NCBI GenBank assembly: GCA_038239005.1
Contig: JBBSFE010000005.1
Coordinates: 62,001 to 126,000, forward strand
Direction: 5' to 3'
Length of the DNA stretch: 64,000 bases
Source of the DNA: DASXHD01 sp038239005
GTDB taxonomy: Bacteria; Myxococcota_A; Polyangia; Polyangiales; Polyangiaceae
The translations under genes and the position numbers were made by a program. Under the pieces are notes generated by a model that saw only the letters and a program-made list of their open reading frames with translations, did no database searches and was not told the DNA's origin. This document shows positions 1-6,729 of this stretch, in pieces. Numbering within the stretch: position 1 is the stretch's first letter; every line of letters starts with the position of its first letter.

Positions 1-917
1 TGTTGTGACACACGACGTGCCCATCGCCTTCGACGTGAATGCCGTCGTCGTTGGCGTGCGCGCCGGTGTCGTCCGAATACACATGCGGCCACACGAGGCG
101 ACCCTCGAGCAAGTTGTCGCAAAGGTAGAAGTCTTGTTGCTGTGGGTTCGAACCGAATCCGAGGATCACGTCTTTCGCGTGAACGCGCCGCACGACGTTG
201 TCGCTCGCGGGCGAGCCGTGGAAGCGAAGCGCACGCGTATCGTGTTGCAACGTGAGTCGCTCGACGTGCGAGAAGCTGCCTTCGATCGCGAGCACGTTGC
301 CGCCGCCATTGCCGCCGTCGAGAATCACCGTGTCGCGATCGACGCCGCGAATCACGATGGGGTTGTCTTTCGTGCCGCTCGCGTTGAGCGTGAACTCGCC
401 CGTGTAGGTTCCAGCCGCGAGCGTGATCACGTCGCCCGCTTTCGCGGCGTTCAGGGCGGTCGTGAGCTGCGCGGCTGTCGACACGTTGACCACGTTCGGT
501 TGCGCGGGATCCGCTGAGGGCACTGCGCGCGTCGTGGCCGAGGTCGTCGTCGTCTGATCGCCACCATCGGGATCGTGCGCCGTCAGTTGAATGTCGTAAG
601 CGGTGGCAGGCTTGAGATTGAAAATGCTTCCCGCAAACTCGGGCGTCGCCGTGCCGCCAGTGACGAGATCGGCGCGCACGCGATAAAGCGGCAAGCCGTC
701 GACCCATTGGCTCGTGCCGCTCGGTTTGTATTGCACCTTCACGGTGGCGTTGAAGTTGTCGTCCGGTGAGCGCCCAACGAACACCGATGGTGACGACGGT
801 CGACCGATCGAGACTCGCTGCGCCCATGTGAAGCACGTTGTCCGCGCGAGCCGAGCGCGCGAGAAGAACGAGACCGACAGCGATTGCAACGCGAGCCGCG
901 ATGACTTTGTGCGACAT
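1..917 (-). pseudogene. Right-handed beta-helix protein, 5' part, apparent frameshift (runs off left edge)
   Basis: The start at 917 gives a good secretion signal (MSHKVIAARVAIAVGLVLL, ending ARA-D) and then a strand typical of a fibronectin-III-like opening (TVVTIGVRWALTG). The expected continuation, DDNFNATVKVQYK, lies in another frame, so one extra base seems to sit between 763 and 770. From there the second frame reads an Fn3-like region (VDGLPLYRVRADL), then beta-helix sequence (VVNVSTAAQLTTALNAAKAG, VIRGVDRDTVILDGG, DGIHVEGDGHVVCHN). An ATG at 928 opens the second frame without a shift and has a better ribosome site (GAGGAGA), but its N-terminus is not a signal peptide. The likely product is a secreted carbohydrate-binding or lyase-like protein. 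It could be a true mutation or a sequencing error. Confidence 0.6.
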
Positions 918-948
918 CGTCCGAACATATCCTGTCTCCTCGGCGGGC

Positions 949-982
949 TGGCACGCTGACCTGGCACGGGGCCAGCGTGCCA
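949..982. promoter_or_regulatory. Perfect 10-bp inverted repeat (TGGCACGCTG / CAGCGTGCCA)
   Basis: Arms at 949-958 and 973-982 are exact reverse complements separated by 14 bases. The loop holds a third TGGCAC (963-968). The repeat lies just upstream of the beta-helix gene and downstream of the receiver gene stop, both on the minus strand. It could be an operator, a leader hairpin or a terminator stem. No T-tract follows, so an intrinsic terminator is not supported. Confidence 0.4.
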
Positions 983-1047
983 CCTCGAATACGCCATTTT
1001 ACAGGCTGATCGTGATGGCACACGCCGTGCGATGGCCGCGGCGTGCC

Positions 1048-1395
1048 TCAACCCTTCGACCACCGCGCCACGACTGCGAGGAGCTGCGCCGGCGAGCATG
1101 GCTTGCGCAGCACTTCGCCGTGCTTCTTCGCGCGCTCGGCGGATTGCTTCGAGCCCGTGGCGAAGGCCACGGACATCGCGGGGCGAATCGCGCGCAGCTG
1201 CAGCGAGAGCGCGACGCCATCCTCCTCGCCGAGGTTGACGTCGAGAAAGGCGGCGTCGCATTCGTGATGCGTGAGCGCGTCGCACGCCTCGCGCGTGGTC
1301 GACGCTTCGTGGACCGCGTGGCCCGCATGCTCGAGCACGCGGCGAAAGGCCCGCCTGACGGTCACGTCATCGTCGACGAGCAGAATGTTCAGCAT
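1048..1395 (-). CDS. Single-domain response regulator (receiver only)
   Basis: A stand-alone CheY-like receiver of about 115 residues. From the ATG at 1395 it reads MLNILLVDDD, which places the acidic pocket at D8-D10. The phosphorylatable aspartate is D52 (FLDVN), the switch threonine T80 (FATGS), and the conserved lysine K98 followed by proline (LRKP). An ATG nine bases upstream (1404) is also possible; neither has a clear ribosome site. No output domain is attached and no histidine kinase lies nearby, so the partner kinase must be elsewhere. It is divergent from the XRE gene, with a shared 84-base gap. The receiver assignment is firm; the pathway is unknown. Confidence 0.85.
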   Translation of the reverse strand: MLNILLVDDDVTVRRAFRRVLEHAGHAVHEASTTREACDALTHHECDAAFLDVNLGEEDGVALSLQLRAIRPAMSVAFATGSKQSAERAKKHGEVLRKPCSPAQLLAVVARWSKG

Positions 1396-1479
1396 GAAAG
1401 TCATACGTCCGGCGGCAGCGCCAGAAGCCCGGACATTCCTCGGGTATTTCGCTCGCCCGAACGGCCGCAATCAACTTTG

Positions 1480-1749
1480 GTGCGCGAAACGTTGTCGCAA
1501 ATCCTGGACGACCTTGGTCGGCGCGTCGCGGAGATCCGCCGCGCCCGCGGTTGGACGCAAGCGCACGCAGCGCATCGCGCGGGAATGCTCACGAAGGACT
1601 ACCAAGCGCTGGAGCACGGTCGGCGCGCGATTACCATTCGCACGGCGTTGTGGATCGCGACCGCGCTCGAGGTGCCCCTACGCACCCTCTTCGATGCACC
1701 CGCGACACGCGAGCGCCGGCAGCCGGGCCGACCCAAGCGCCGGCGTTAG
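1480..1749 (+). CDS. XRE-family helix-turn-helix regulator with AT-hook-like tail
   Basis: A small (89-residue) DNA-binding protein of the Cro/CI type. The helix-turn-helix reads RRVAEIRRARGWTQAHAAHR, followed by the recognition-helix region MLTKDYQALEHGRR and a third helix with TALEVPLRTLF. The last residues, GRPKRRR, resemble an AT-hook and should add minor-groove contacts. I chose the GTG at 1480 because the frame upstream is open but lacks helix-turn-helix-like or plausible protein sequence. It diverges from the receiver gene, so control of that gene or of itself is a reasonable guess. Its stop lies just short of the stop of the opposing lipoprotein gene, overlapping it by four bases. Confidence 0.75.
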   Translation: MRETLSQILDDLGRRVAEIRRARGWTQAHAAHRAGMLTKDYQALEHGRRAITIRTALWIATALEVPLRTLFDAPATRERRQPGRPKRRR

Positions 1750-2636
1750 TTCGTCCAGTCCGGGAAGATCGATGGCGCGTTGATCACGATCTCAGGACAC
1801 GACACGTTGCCGTTCTGATCCACGTCTTCTGCCGCGCCCACACGTTGCGCACGAAACGGGCTGTCTGGTTGCACTTGAATGACGATTGTCGAAGCGACCG
1901 ACAGACACGGATCGCTGTAGCCAACGACCGACTCGTCGAGCTTGATCTGCGCAAGACCCGTGATCACATCGGGCGTTTGCACCGTCCCAGCGAGCACGCC
2001 GGTGACGCGCAGCGCAGCGTAGAGTCTCTGCACCGCGGTGCACGTGATGGTTTGCGCGTAGATCGTGACGCCCGGGTTGCCGTCGTTGTCTTCGTCGGGT
2101 GCGACGCCAGCTTCTTCGTTCGGCAGCGGATCGGTCGCGGGATTCGCGAGGCTTGCGCCGACCACTTCCAAAAATGGCGGCGGCGAATACTTCGCTTCGA
2201 GCACAGCGGCGTTCGACAAAAAGTCGCCATCGTTTTCCGTGAAGCGCGATTCGAGAAGCGCCGTCAGCGCGGGCGGAACCTCTAGCGTCACGACGTTTGG
2301 GATGCTCGGCAAGCTGATCGCGCAAATCGAAGTCTTCTGGTGGATGTGCGTTCCTTCTTGGGCGATGCGAAGGCGATAGAGCTGCTTGCTCGTCACCACT
2401 ACGCCCGCACGCGCCGTCACTGTCGCTTCCACTGCAAAAATTCCCGTGAGCACGCCGCTCGCGCCTGCGTCCCAATCTTCGAGAGGCTCGGGCGGGATCA
2501 CGATCGGGCCCGCATCGAGCGAGAGGCCGCCGTCGTCACACGGACAATGATCGCCCGCCTCACGCAAGTACGGCACGCTCGCGGCGCTCGGCCCGCACGC
2601 GATTACGAACGCGAAAAACAATTTGTTCTTCACCAT
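1746..2636 (-). CDS. Secreted lipoprotein, last gene of FadL operon
   Basis: A 296-residue protein starting MVKNKLFFAFVIACGP, with a lipobox-like VIAC that puts the lipidated cysteine at position 14. It has a CPCDDGG segment soon after. The mature part is rich in beta-type sequence and includes a calcium-loop-like acidic stretch (DEDNDGNPG). No family is recognised. Its start overlaps the end of the upstream FadL-like gene by seven bases, so it is very likely translationally coupled to it. Given its place behind two outer-membrane barrels, it may act with them at the outer membrane, but this is inferred from position alone. Confidence 0.75.
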   Translation of the reverse strand: MVKNKLFFAFVIACGPSAASVPYLREAGDHCPCDDGGLSLDAGPIVIPPEPLEDWDAGASGVLTGIFAVEATVTARAGVVVTSKQLYRLRIAQEGTHIHQKTSICAISLPSIPNVVTLEVPPALTALLESRFTENDGDFLSNAAVLEAKYSPPPFLEVVGASLANPATDPLPNEEAGVAPDEDNDGNPGVTIYAQTITCTAVQRLYAALRVTGVLAGTVQTPDVITGLAQIKLDESVVGYSDPCLSVASTIVIQVQPDSPFRAQRVGAAEDVDQNGNVSCPEIVINAPSIFPDWTN

Positions 2637-3913
2637 CGCGCCTCGAGCGTCGATTGGAGTCCGACCATGTGACCGCCGTACGTATAAGAAGGATAGCCCG
2701 GGTTCGTGAGGAAGAGCTGATCGGTCGGAAAACGCCGCGCGTCCTTCGTTTCGGTGCGATCGACGAGCACTGTGAATTGCAGACCTCCGGTGAAATGGAC
2801 GTCGAACGTCGGCTGCTTGATCAACTTGCCGAGGTGAATATCGAGCCCGAGCGATTCGACGTGTCGATCGCAGTCGAGCATGTTCGATGGGCCGCCGAAA
2901 TTGTCGACGGGGGATCGCTGATAGCGATAGCCCGCCATCAGCGACAGCGCACGCGCGGCTTGCCACCGCACGCCGACGGCGGGAACGACGGTGTCGCCCC
3001 ATCGCCCCGAGCCCCAGAAATTCAAATTCGTGCTGAGCGCGTCCGACCAACGCTCGTACGTGACATCGACCGACACGTCGAGCTTGGGCGTGATGTCGAA
3101 CGACGCCGCGAGCGTGAGCTGGAGCGGCTCGTAGTAGTGCGCGAAGTGCGAGCTATACCCAATCGATCCGAGGTCGGGCACGCCGTAGATGCGCGTCGTG
3201 CCCCAATCGTTGACGTAGCTCGCGTTGCGATAGACGACGCCGATGCGAAAACGCGGATCGGGCGTGATGAGCACGCCGACGATCGGATAGGCCTGCCCGA
3301 ACACCTGCGAGTCGGTGCCGAGGCGTGTGTGCGTGATGATTTGTCCGGTGGTCTTGTCGAGGTCGACGCTCGTCACCGAACCGTTCGTGTTCGTCTGCGC
3401 GTTGAAGAGCGCGCGCACGCTCACGCCGACCGACAAGAATTTGTTGATGCGATACGCAAGGCCCGCGTGAGCGGAGATGACTTGCGTGCGATCGTCGAGA
3501 AGCTCCCAGCGTACGTCGTCGTCGGGGCGGTCGACCCACTTGAAGAGATGACCCGGAATGAAAACCGAGAGGCCCATGTCGAGCCCGTCGATCTTCAGCG
3601 GCCTGCCGACCGAGAAGCGTGTGCCGAAGAGGAAGCCGCCCACGCCGTCGACCGGTTCTGCGTTCGCGCCCGCAACATGAAGTGTGGGGTGCCCGAAGAC
3701 TGCCCCGGCTGCGAGCTCGAACACGCCGCCGTGCTCACCAACTGGCGATAAACCCGCCGGATTGTAGTACGTCGACGCGTACGATCCGCTGCGCGCCGCG
3801 TACGATCCGCCGAGCGACATCGCCTCCGGACCGACGCCGAGTGAGTCCTCGAAGCCCGCATGTGCCGTCGACGCGATCGCGGTTGCGAGCGCAAAAACGA
3901 AGGCGCGACTCAC
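2630..3913 (-). CDS. FadL/OmpP1/TodX-type outer-membrane protein (second copy)
   Basis: A 427-residue predicted outer-membrane beta-barrel. After a signal peptide (AFVFALATAIASTAHA) it has the family's N-terminal signature: ARSGSYASTYYNPAGLSPV corresponds to the NPAG region that forms the hatch in FadL transporters. The rest alternates in barrel style and ends with an aromatic residue (LEARW), as barrel proteins usually do. The GTG at 3913 was chosen because it begins the signal peptide, sits after GGAGGCGGCAA and overlaps the upstream stop as GTGA. Family members import long-chain fatty acids or other hydrophobic compounds; the substrate here is unknown. Confidence 0.85.
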   Translation of the reverse strand: MSRAFVFALATAIASTAHAGFEDSLGVGPEAMSLGGSYAARSGSYASTYYNPAGLSPVGEHGGVFELAAGAVFGHPTLHVAGANAEPVDGVGGFLFGTRFSVGRPLKIDGLDMGLSVFIPGHLFKWVDRPDDDVRWELLDDRTQVISAHAGLAYRINKFLSVGVSVRALFNAQTNTNGSVTSVDLDKTTGQIITHTRLGTDSQVFGQAYPIVGVLITPDPRFRIGVVYRNASYVNDWGTTRIYGVPDLGSIGYSSHFAHYYEPLQLTLAASFDITPKLDVSVDVTYERWSDALSTNLNFWGSGRWGDTVVPAVGVRWQAARALSLMAGYRYQRSPVDNFGGPSNMLDCDRHVESLGLDIHLGKLIKQPTFDVHFTGGLQFTVLVDRTETKDARRFPTDQLFLTNPGYPSYTYGGHMVGLQSTLEARW

Positions 3914-5238
3914 TTGCCGCCTCCGAGAAAAAACGTCGCCGTGAGGCCCGCTTGAATCATGAGCGCTTGCGAGCGAAATCCTGGAAAGCCCATGTTGTCG
4001 ATTTGCGTGCCCGGCAAAGTCGAATCTGCATCGGAGAGCGCACTGGGATTTTTCCGAGCGCTTTCGGCCGCATCGATGCGCGCGCGCACGTGTGCGTCGA
4101 TGACGACGGGCAAACTCCACTTGTGTCGACGCAGATCGATCCCGCCACCGAGCGCGAGCACGAGCGTGTTGCCACCGAGATAGTTCGTGTCACCGGTTTG
4201 CGCCGGAATCGGCGACGGCTCGAACCCGATGCCACCACGCACGGCCCAAGGACCGCGTCGCGCCTCGATTCCGCTTGCGATGCTCACGGTGTCGTTCAGT
4301 TGATATGGCGGGATGAGCACTTGATCGAACGCCGTTCGAAAGTCGCTCCACTTGCGCCACGTGACATCGAGCGACACCGACACGTTTCGCGTGGGCCACG
4401 CGCACGCGCCGACGACCACCGTCGCTGGATCCCACATTTCGAAAAAATCGATCGGATCGCTCGCGACGATTCCGCCCGCGACTGTCGTTTGCGTTCCGGT
4501 CGCGCGCGAGGCCTGCGTGTCGCGGTACACGAGCGACACCGCAAGCCAATCGAACGGCTGCGCGCGCAAACCGAAAAATGGCGCGGCCGAAAGATCGAGG
4601 GAGCTGTCGATACGCACCTCGACGTTGTCCCCCGTCGGGGACTTCCCGGGGTCGTCGTTCACGTTCGGAGATCGCCCCGCGACGTACTTCACGTTCGTCG
4701 GAAGCGAGAGCGACGGCGAAAGCGCAAATCCGGCACCGATCTCGATGCGCGGAAAGATTCTGAACCCGAGCGCGAATACGGCGGCGATGCGATCGGGGCG
4801 GCCGTCGTAGATCGGCGAGGTCGGTTGATCGATCCGCGTGGGCACGTCGATGTGTAGGAGATATTGCGCAGGCAGATCGAGCGCGAACCCCGCGCCGATG
4901 TTTCGCGCCCACGCCGGGCCGGGCAGGGGAGTCGCTGCGGCAAACGAAAATCCGCCGAAGCCTCGGCGGCGATCTTGTGATGCGTTGTCGCCGACGGGTC
5001 GAAACCATTGCGCGACGTAGTCGGCGTGCGAGCCGAAGAGGACCATCGCCTCTTTCAAGTCGCCGAGGCCGGCGGGGTTCGACAAAATCGTTCCAGCATC
5101 ACCGGGTCGCGCGGACACCGCGTCGGCGAGTGATGCGCTACGCGACGTTTCACTGAACGCCGTGCCCGCGGTCGCTCGCGCATCGCGCCCTAGGCCGACG
5201 GTTGCGAAGACGGTCGCGATCGCGAGCGCACGTTTCAT
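3910..5238 (-). CDS. FadL/OmpP1/TodX-type outer-membrane protein (first copy)
   Basis: A 442-residue barrel protein related in plan to the next gene. It has a signal peptide (MKRALAIATVFATVGLG, cut near ARA-T), the hatch signature GDAGTILSNPAGLGDLKEA, and barrel-type strands to the end. The ATG at 5238 overlaps the upstream lipoprotein stop as ATGA, and an ATG 15 bases further up is less likely. Two FadL-like genes in tandem could be an old duplication that diverged, or two pores with different substrates. Uptake of hydrophobic compounds across the outer membrane is the family role; nothing in the sequence identifies the ligand. Confidence 0.85.
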   Translation of the reverse strand: MKRALAIATVFATVGLGRDARATAGTAFSETSRSASLADAVSARPGDAGTILSNPAGLGDLKEAMVLFGSHADYVAQWFRPVGDNASQDRRRGFGGFSFAAATPLPGPAWARNIGAGFALDLPAQYLLHIDVPTRIDQPTSPIYDGRPDRIAAVFALGFRIFPRIEIGAGFALSPSLSLPTNVKYVAGRSPNVNDDPGKSPTGDNVEVRIDSSLDLSAAPFFGLRAQPFDWLAVSLVYRDTQASRATGTQTTVAGGIVASDPIDFFEMWDPATVVVGACAWPTRNVSVSLDVTWRKWSDFRTAFDQVLIPPYQLNDTVSIASGIEARRGPWAVRGGIGFEPSPIPAQTGDTNYLGGNTLVLALGGGIDLRRHKWSLPVVIDAHVRARIDAAESARKNPSALSDADSTLPGTQIDNMGFPGFRSQALMIQAGLTATFFLGGGK

Positions 5239-5696
5239 TGCGGCAGTGGGCACACGCCCGCGTCATCGAGCGGCGTGATCGAAATCGTGGTGGCGGTCTC
5301 CGTGACGCCACCCGCGGCGTTCTGAACGCGCAAGCTCACTTGCACGGGCTTGTCACCGCGCATCGTGAAGGTGACCGTGTCGAAGTCGATCGCGCCGGAT
5401 GGCTCCACCGAGCCTGGATCGATCGCGATGTCGCAAGTGGGATCGCTCGTACGGTCTTGGCACGTGTTGCCGAGAAACGTCCACGTCGTGGTCGGCACGC
5501 CCGCATCGGGATCGGGCTTCGTGTAGATGAGCGTGAGATCCGGCGACGTGCCGCGCGAGTCGAGATGAATCGACGTGCGAAAATCATCGCCGTAGCAAAC
5601 CGAGCTCGGCGTCGCGTTGATCACCGCAGCGGGCGCCGGCGGTGGAGGCCCGCTACACGCCCCAAAGATGGCGCAAAGGAAGAGCGACGCGCGCAT
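5235..5696 (-). CDS. Small secreted lipoprotein, first gene of FadL operon
   Basis: A 153-residue protein with a short lipoprotein signal (MRASLFLCAIFGACSG; lipobox FGAC, cysteine 14) followed by a Pro/Ala-rich linker. The mature domain looks like a single Ig- or Fn3-like beta-sandwich: it contains an AAVINATPSSVCYGDDF opening and a VQVSLRVQNAAGGVTETAT final strand. It leads the four-gene operon running to 1746, all joined by short overlaps. No precise family is recognised. Confidence 0.75.
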   Translation of the reverse strand: MRASLFLCAIFGACSGPPPPAPAAVINATPSSVCYGDDFRTSIHLDSRGTSPDLTLIYTKPDPDAGVPTTTWTFLGNTCQDRTSDPTCDIAIDPGSVEPSGAIDFDTVTFTMRGDKPVQVSLRVQNAAGGVTETATTISITPLDDAGVCPLPQ

Positions 5697-5751
5697 TTCG
5701 CGGGAGACTACATGACGTATGACTGATGGACGAGAATGCTTGGAGACGAAT

Positions 5752-6654
5752 TTATCTGACGATGTCCGGAAGCCGCGCCGGATACGGAAACGCGTCCGTG
5801 GGTTCGGTGGGCACGAGCGAGTCGAATTTGGCGACGTCGAGCTGAAGGCGGCCGTCGGGGAGCTCCGTGAGAACGTCGGCGAGGCGCGCGCCCCACACGA
5901 TGTCGCTCATGACGTAGCGCACGCGGCCGTGGACGGGTTGGAGCGATGTGTCGTCGGTGCCGGTCACGGTGGCGACGAGCTCGACCTCGTCGGCCGTGCA
6001 TGAACCGGGCGCTTTGTAGAGCGGACTCTTTTCGTCGATGCGATGCATGACCGTCCACGAGCGCGCGAGCGCCATCGAGCTGTCGCGTGTGAGCGTGAGA
6101 TCGACGAGTCGATAAAACGTGACGCCCTCGGAGGTTTTTTCGGTGCGGATGAGGGCCGCGCGAACGCGTGCTTCGAAGACGGTGGTCGTGCGATCGTTGC
6201 CGACGCGAAATGCGAGCGTGGGAACGCCGTCCATTGGCGAGATGACGACCTTGTCCGAGAAGATGAGTTGGCCGGTCGACTGCGAGAACCGCGCGAAAAC
6301 GATGCCCGTCACGAGCGCCGTGACCATGAGGCCGACAATCGATTCGACCGTGACGACCGCGTGAGCCGAGGTCGAGGTCGGGTACATCGCCCCGTATCCG
6401 ATGGTGCCCATGGTTTGGACGCTGAAAAAGAAAGCGTCGCGGAGCGAGCCGGGAGCCATCCCCGTCACGCCGCCGACCGCCAAGTAGACGAGCGCGAAAA
6501 TGGCGTTGAGGAACAGCACGCCAACAGCGATTCCGCCGAGCAAAAACCCCCAACGGAGGCGCAAAATGAGGAGGTAGGCGTCGCGGAGCGGGTGGGGCCG
6601 CGTATTGATGACGACGACGTCTGCCGAGGTCGAAATCCGTCCTGAACGCGCCAT
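5752..6654 (-). CDS. Inward-rectifier-type potassium channel (KirBac family)
   Basis: A 300-residue channel with the Kir plan. The first membrane helix spans about residues 33-58, the pore helix 72-82, the selectivity filter is TIGYG at 84-88, and the second helix spans about 100-125. A cytoplasmic beta-sandwich domain follows (for example SPMDGVPTLAFRVGNDRT and VTFYRLVDLTLTRD). Four subunits form a K+ pore in the inner membrane, gated by the cytoplasmic domain. The length matches bacterial Kir channels. The ATG at 6654 gives the expected short N-terminal slide-helix region. It diverges from the MshEN/HEAT gene with a 75-base gap. Confidence 0.92.
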   Translation of the reverse strand: MARSGRISTSADVVVINTRPHPLRDAYLLILRLRWGFLLGGIAVGVLFLNAIFALVYLAVGGVTGMAPGSLRDAFFFSVQTMGTIGYGAMYPTSTSAHAVVTVESIVGLMVTALVTGIVFARFSQSTGQLIFSDKVVISPMDGVPTLAFRVGNDRTTTVFEARVRAALIRTEKTSEGVTFYRLVDLTLTRDSSMALARSWTVMHRIDEKSPLYKAPGSCTADEVELVATVTGTDDTSLQPVHGRVRYVMSDIVWGARLADVLTELPDGRLQLDVAKFDSLVPTEPTDAFPYPARLPDIVR

Positions 6655-6685
6655 GGGCGCTCGTTTAAGCACAAAAAACGGTTCG

Positions 6686-6715
6686 TTGACACACACGCAC
6701 CCGAAAGGCGATCTT
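6686..6715 (+). promoter_or_regulatory. Candidate sigma-70-like promoter for the MshEN/HEAT gene
   Basis: A perfect TTGACA lies at 6686-6691, and GATCTT follows at 6710-6715 after an 18-base spacer (three of six matches to TATAAT). Transcription would start only about ten bases before the ATG at 6730, giving an almost leaderless message, and no ribosome site is visible there. The -10 match is weak. Confidence 0.3.
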
Positions 6716-6729
6716 CGGCGACGCCACTT

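Noticed and set aside
949..982. Sigma-54 promoter at the TGGCAC copies
   Set aside because: None of the TGGCAC copies is followed at the right distance by TTGC on either strand.
838..1479. Open frame in front of the XRE gene
   Set aside because: The frame is open but Arg-rich, lies antisense to the receiver gene and shows no helix-turn-helix or other fold; only the part from 1480 looks coding.
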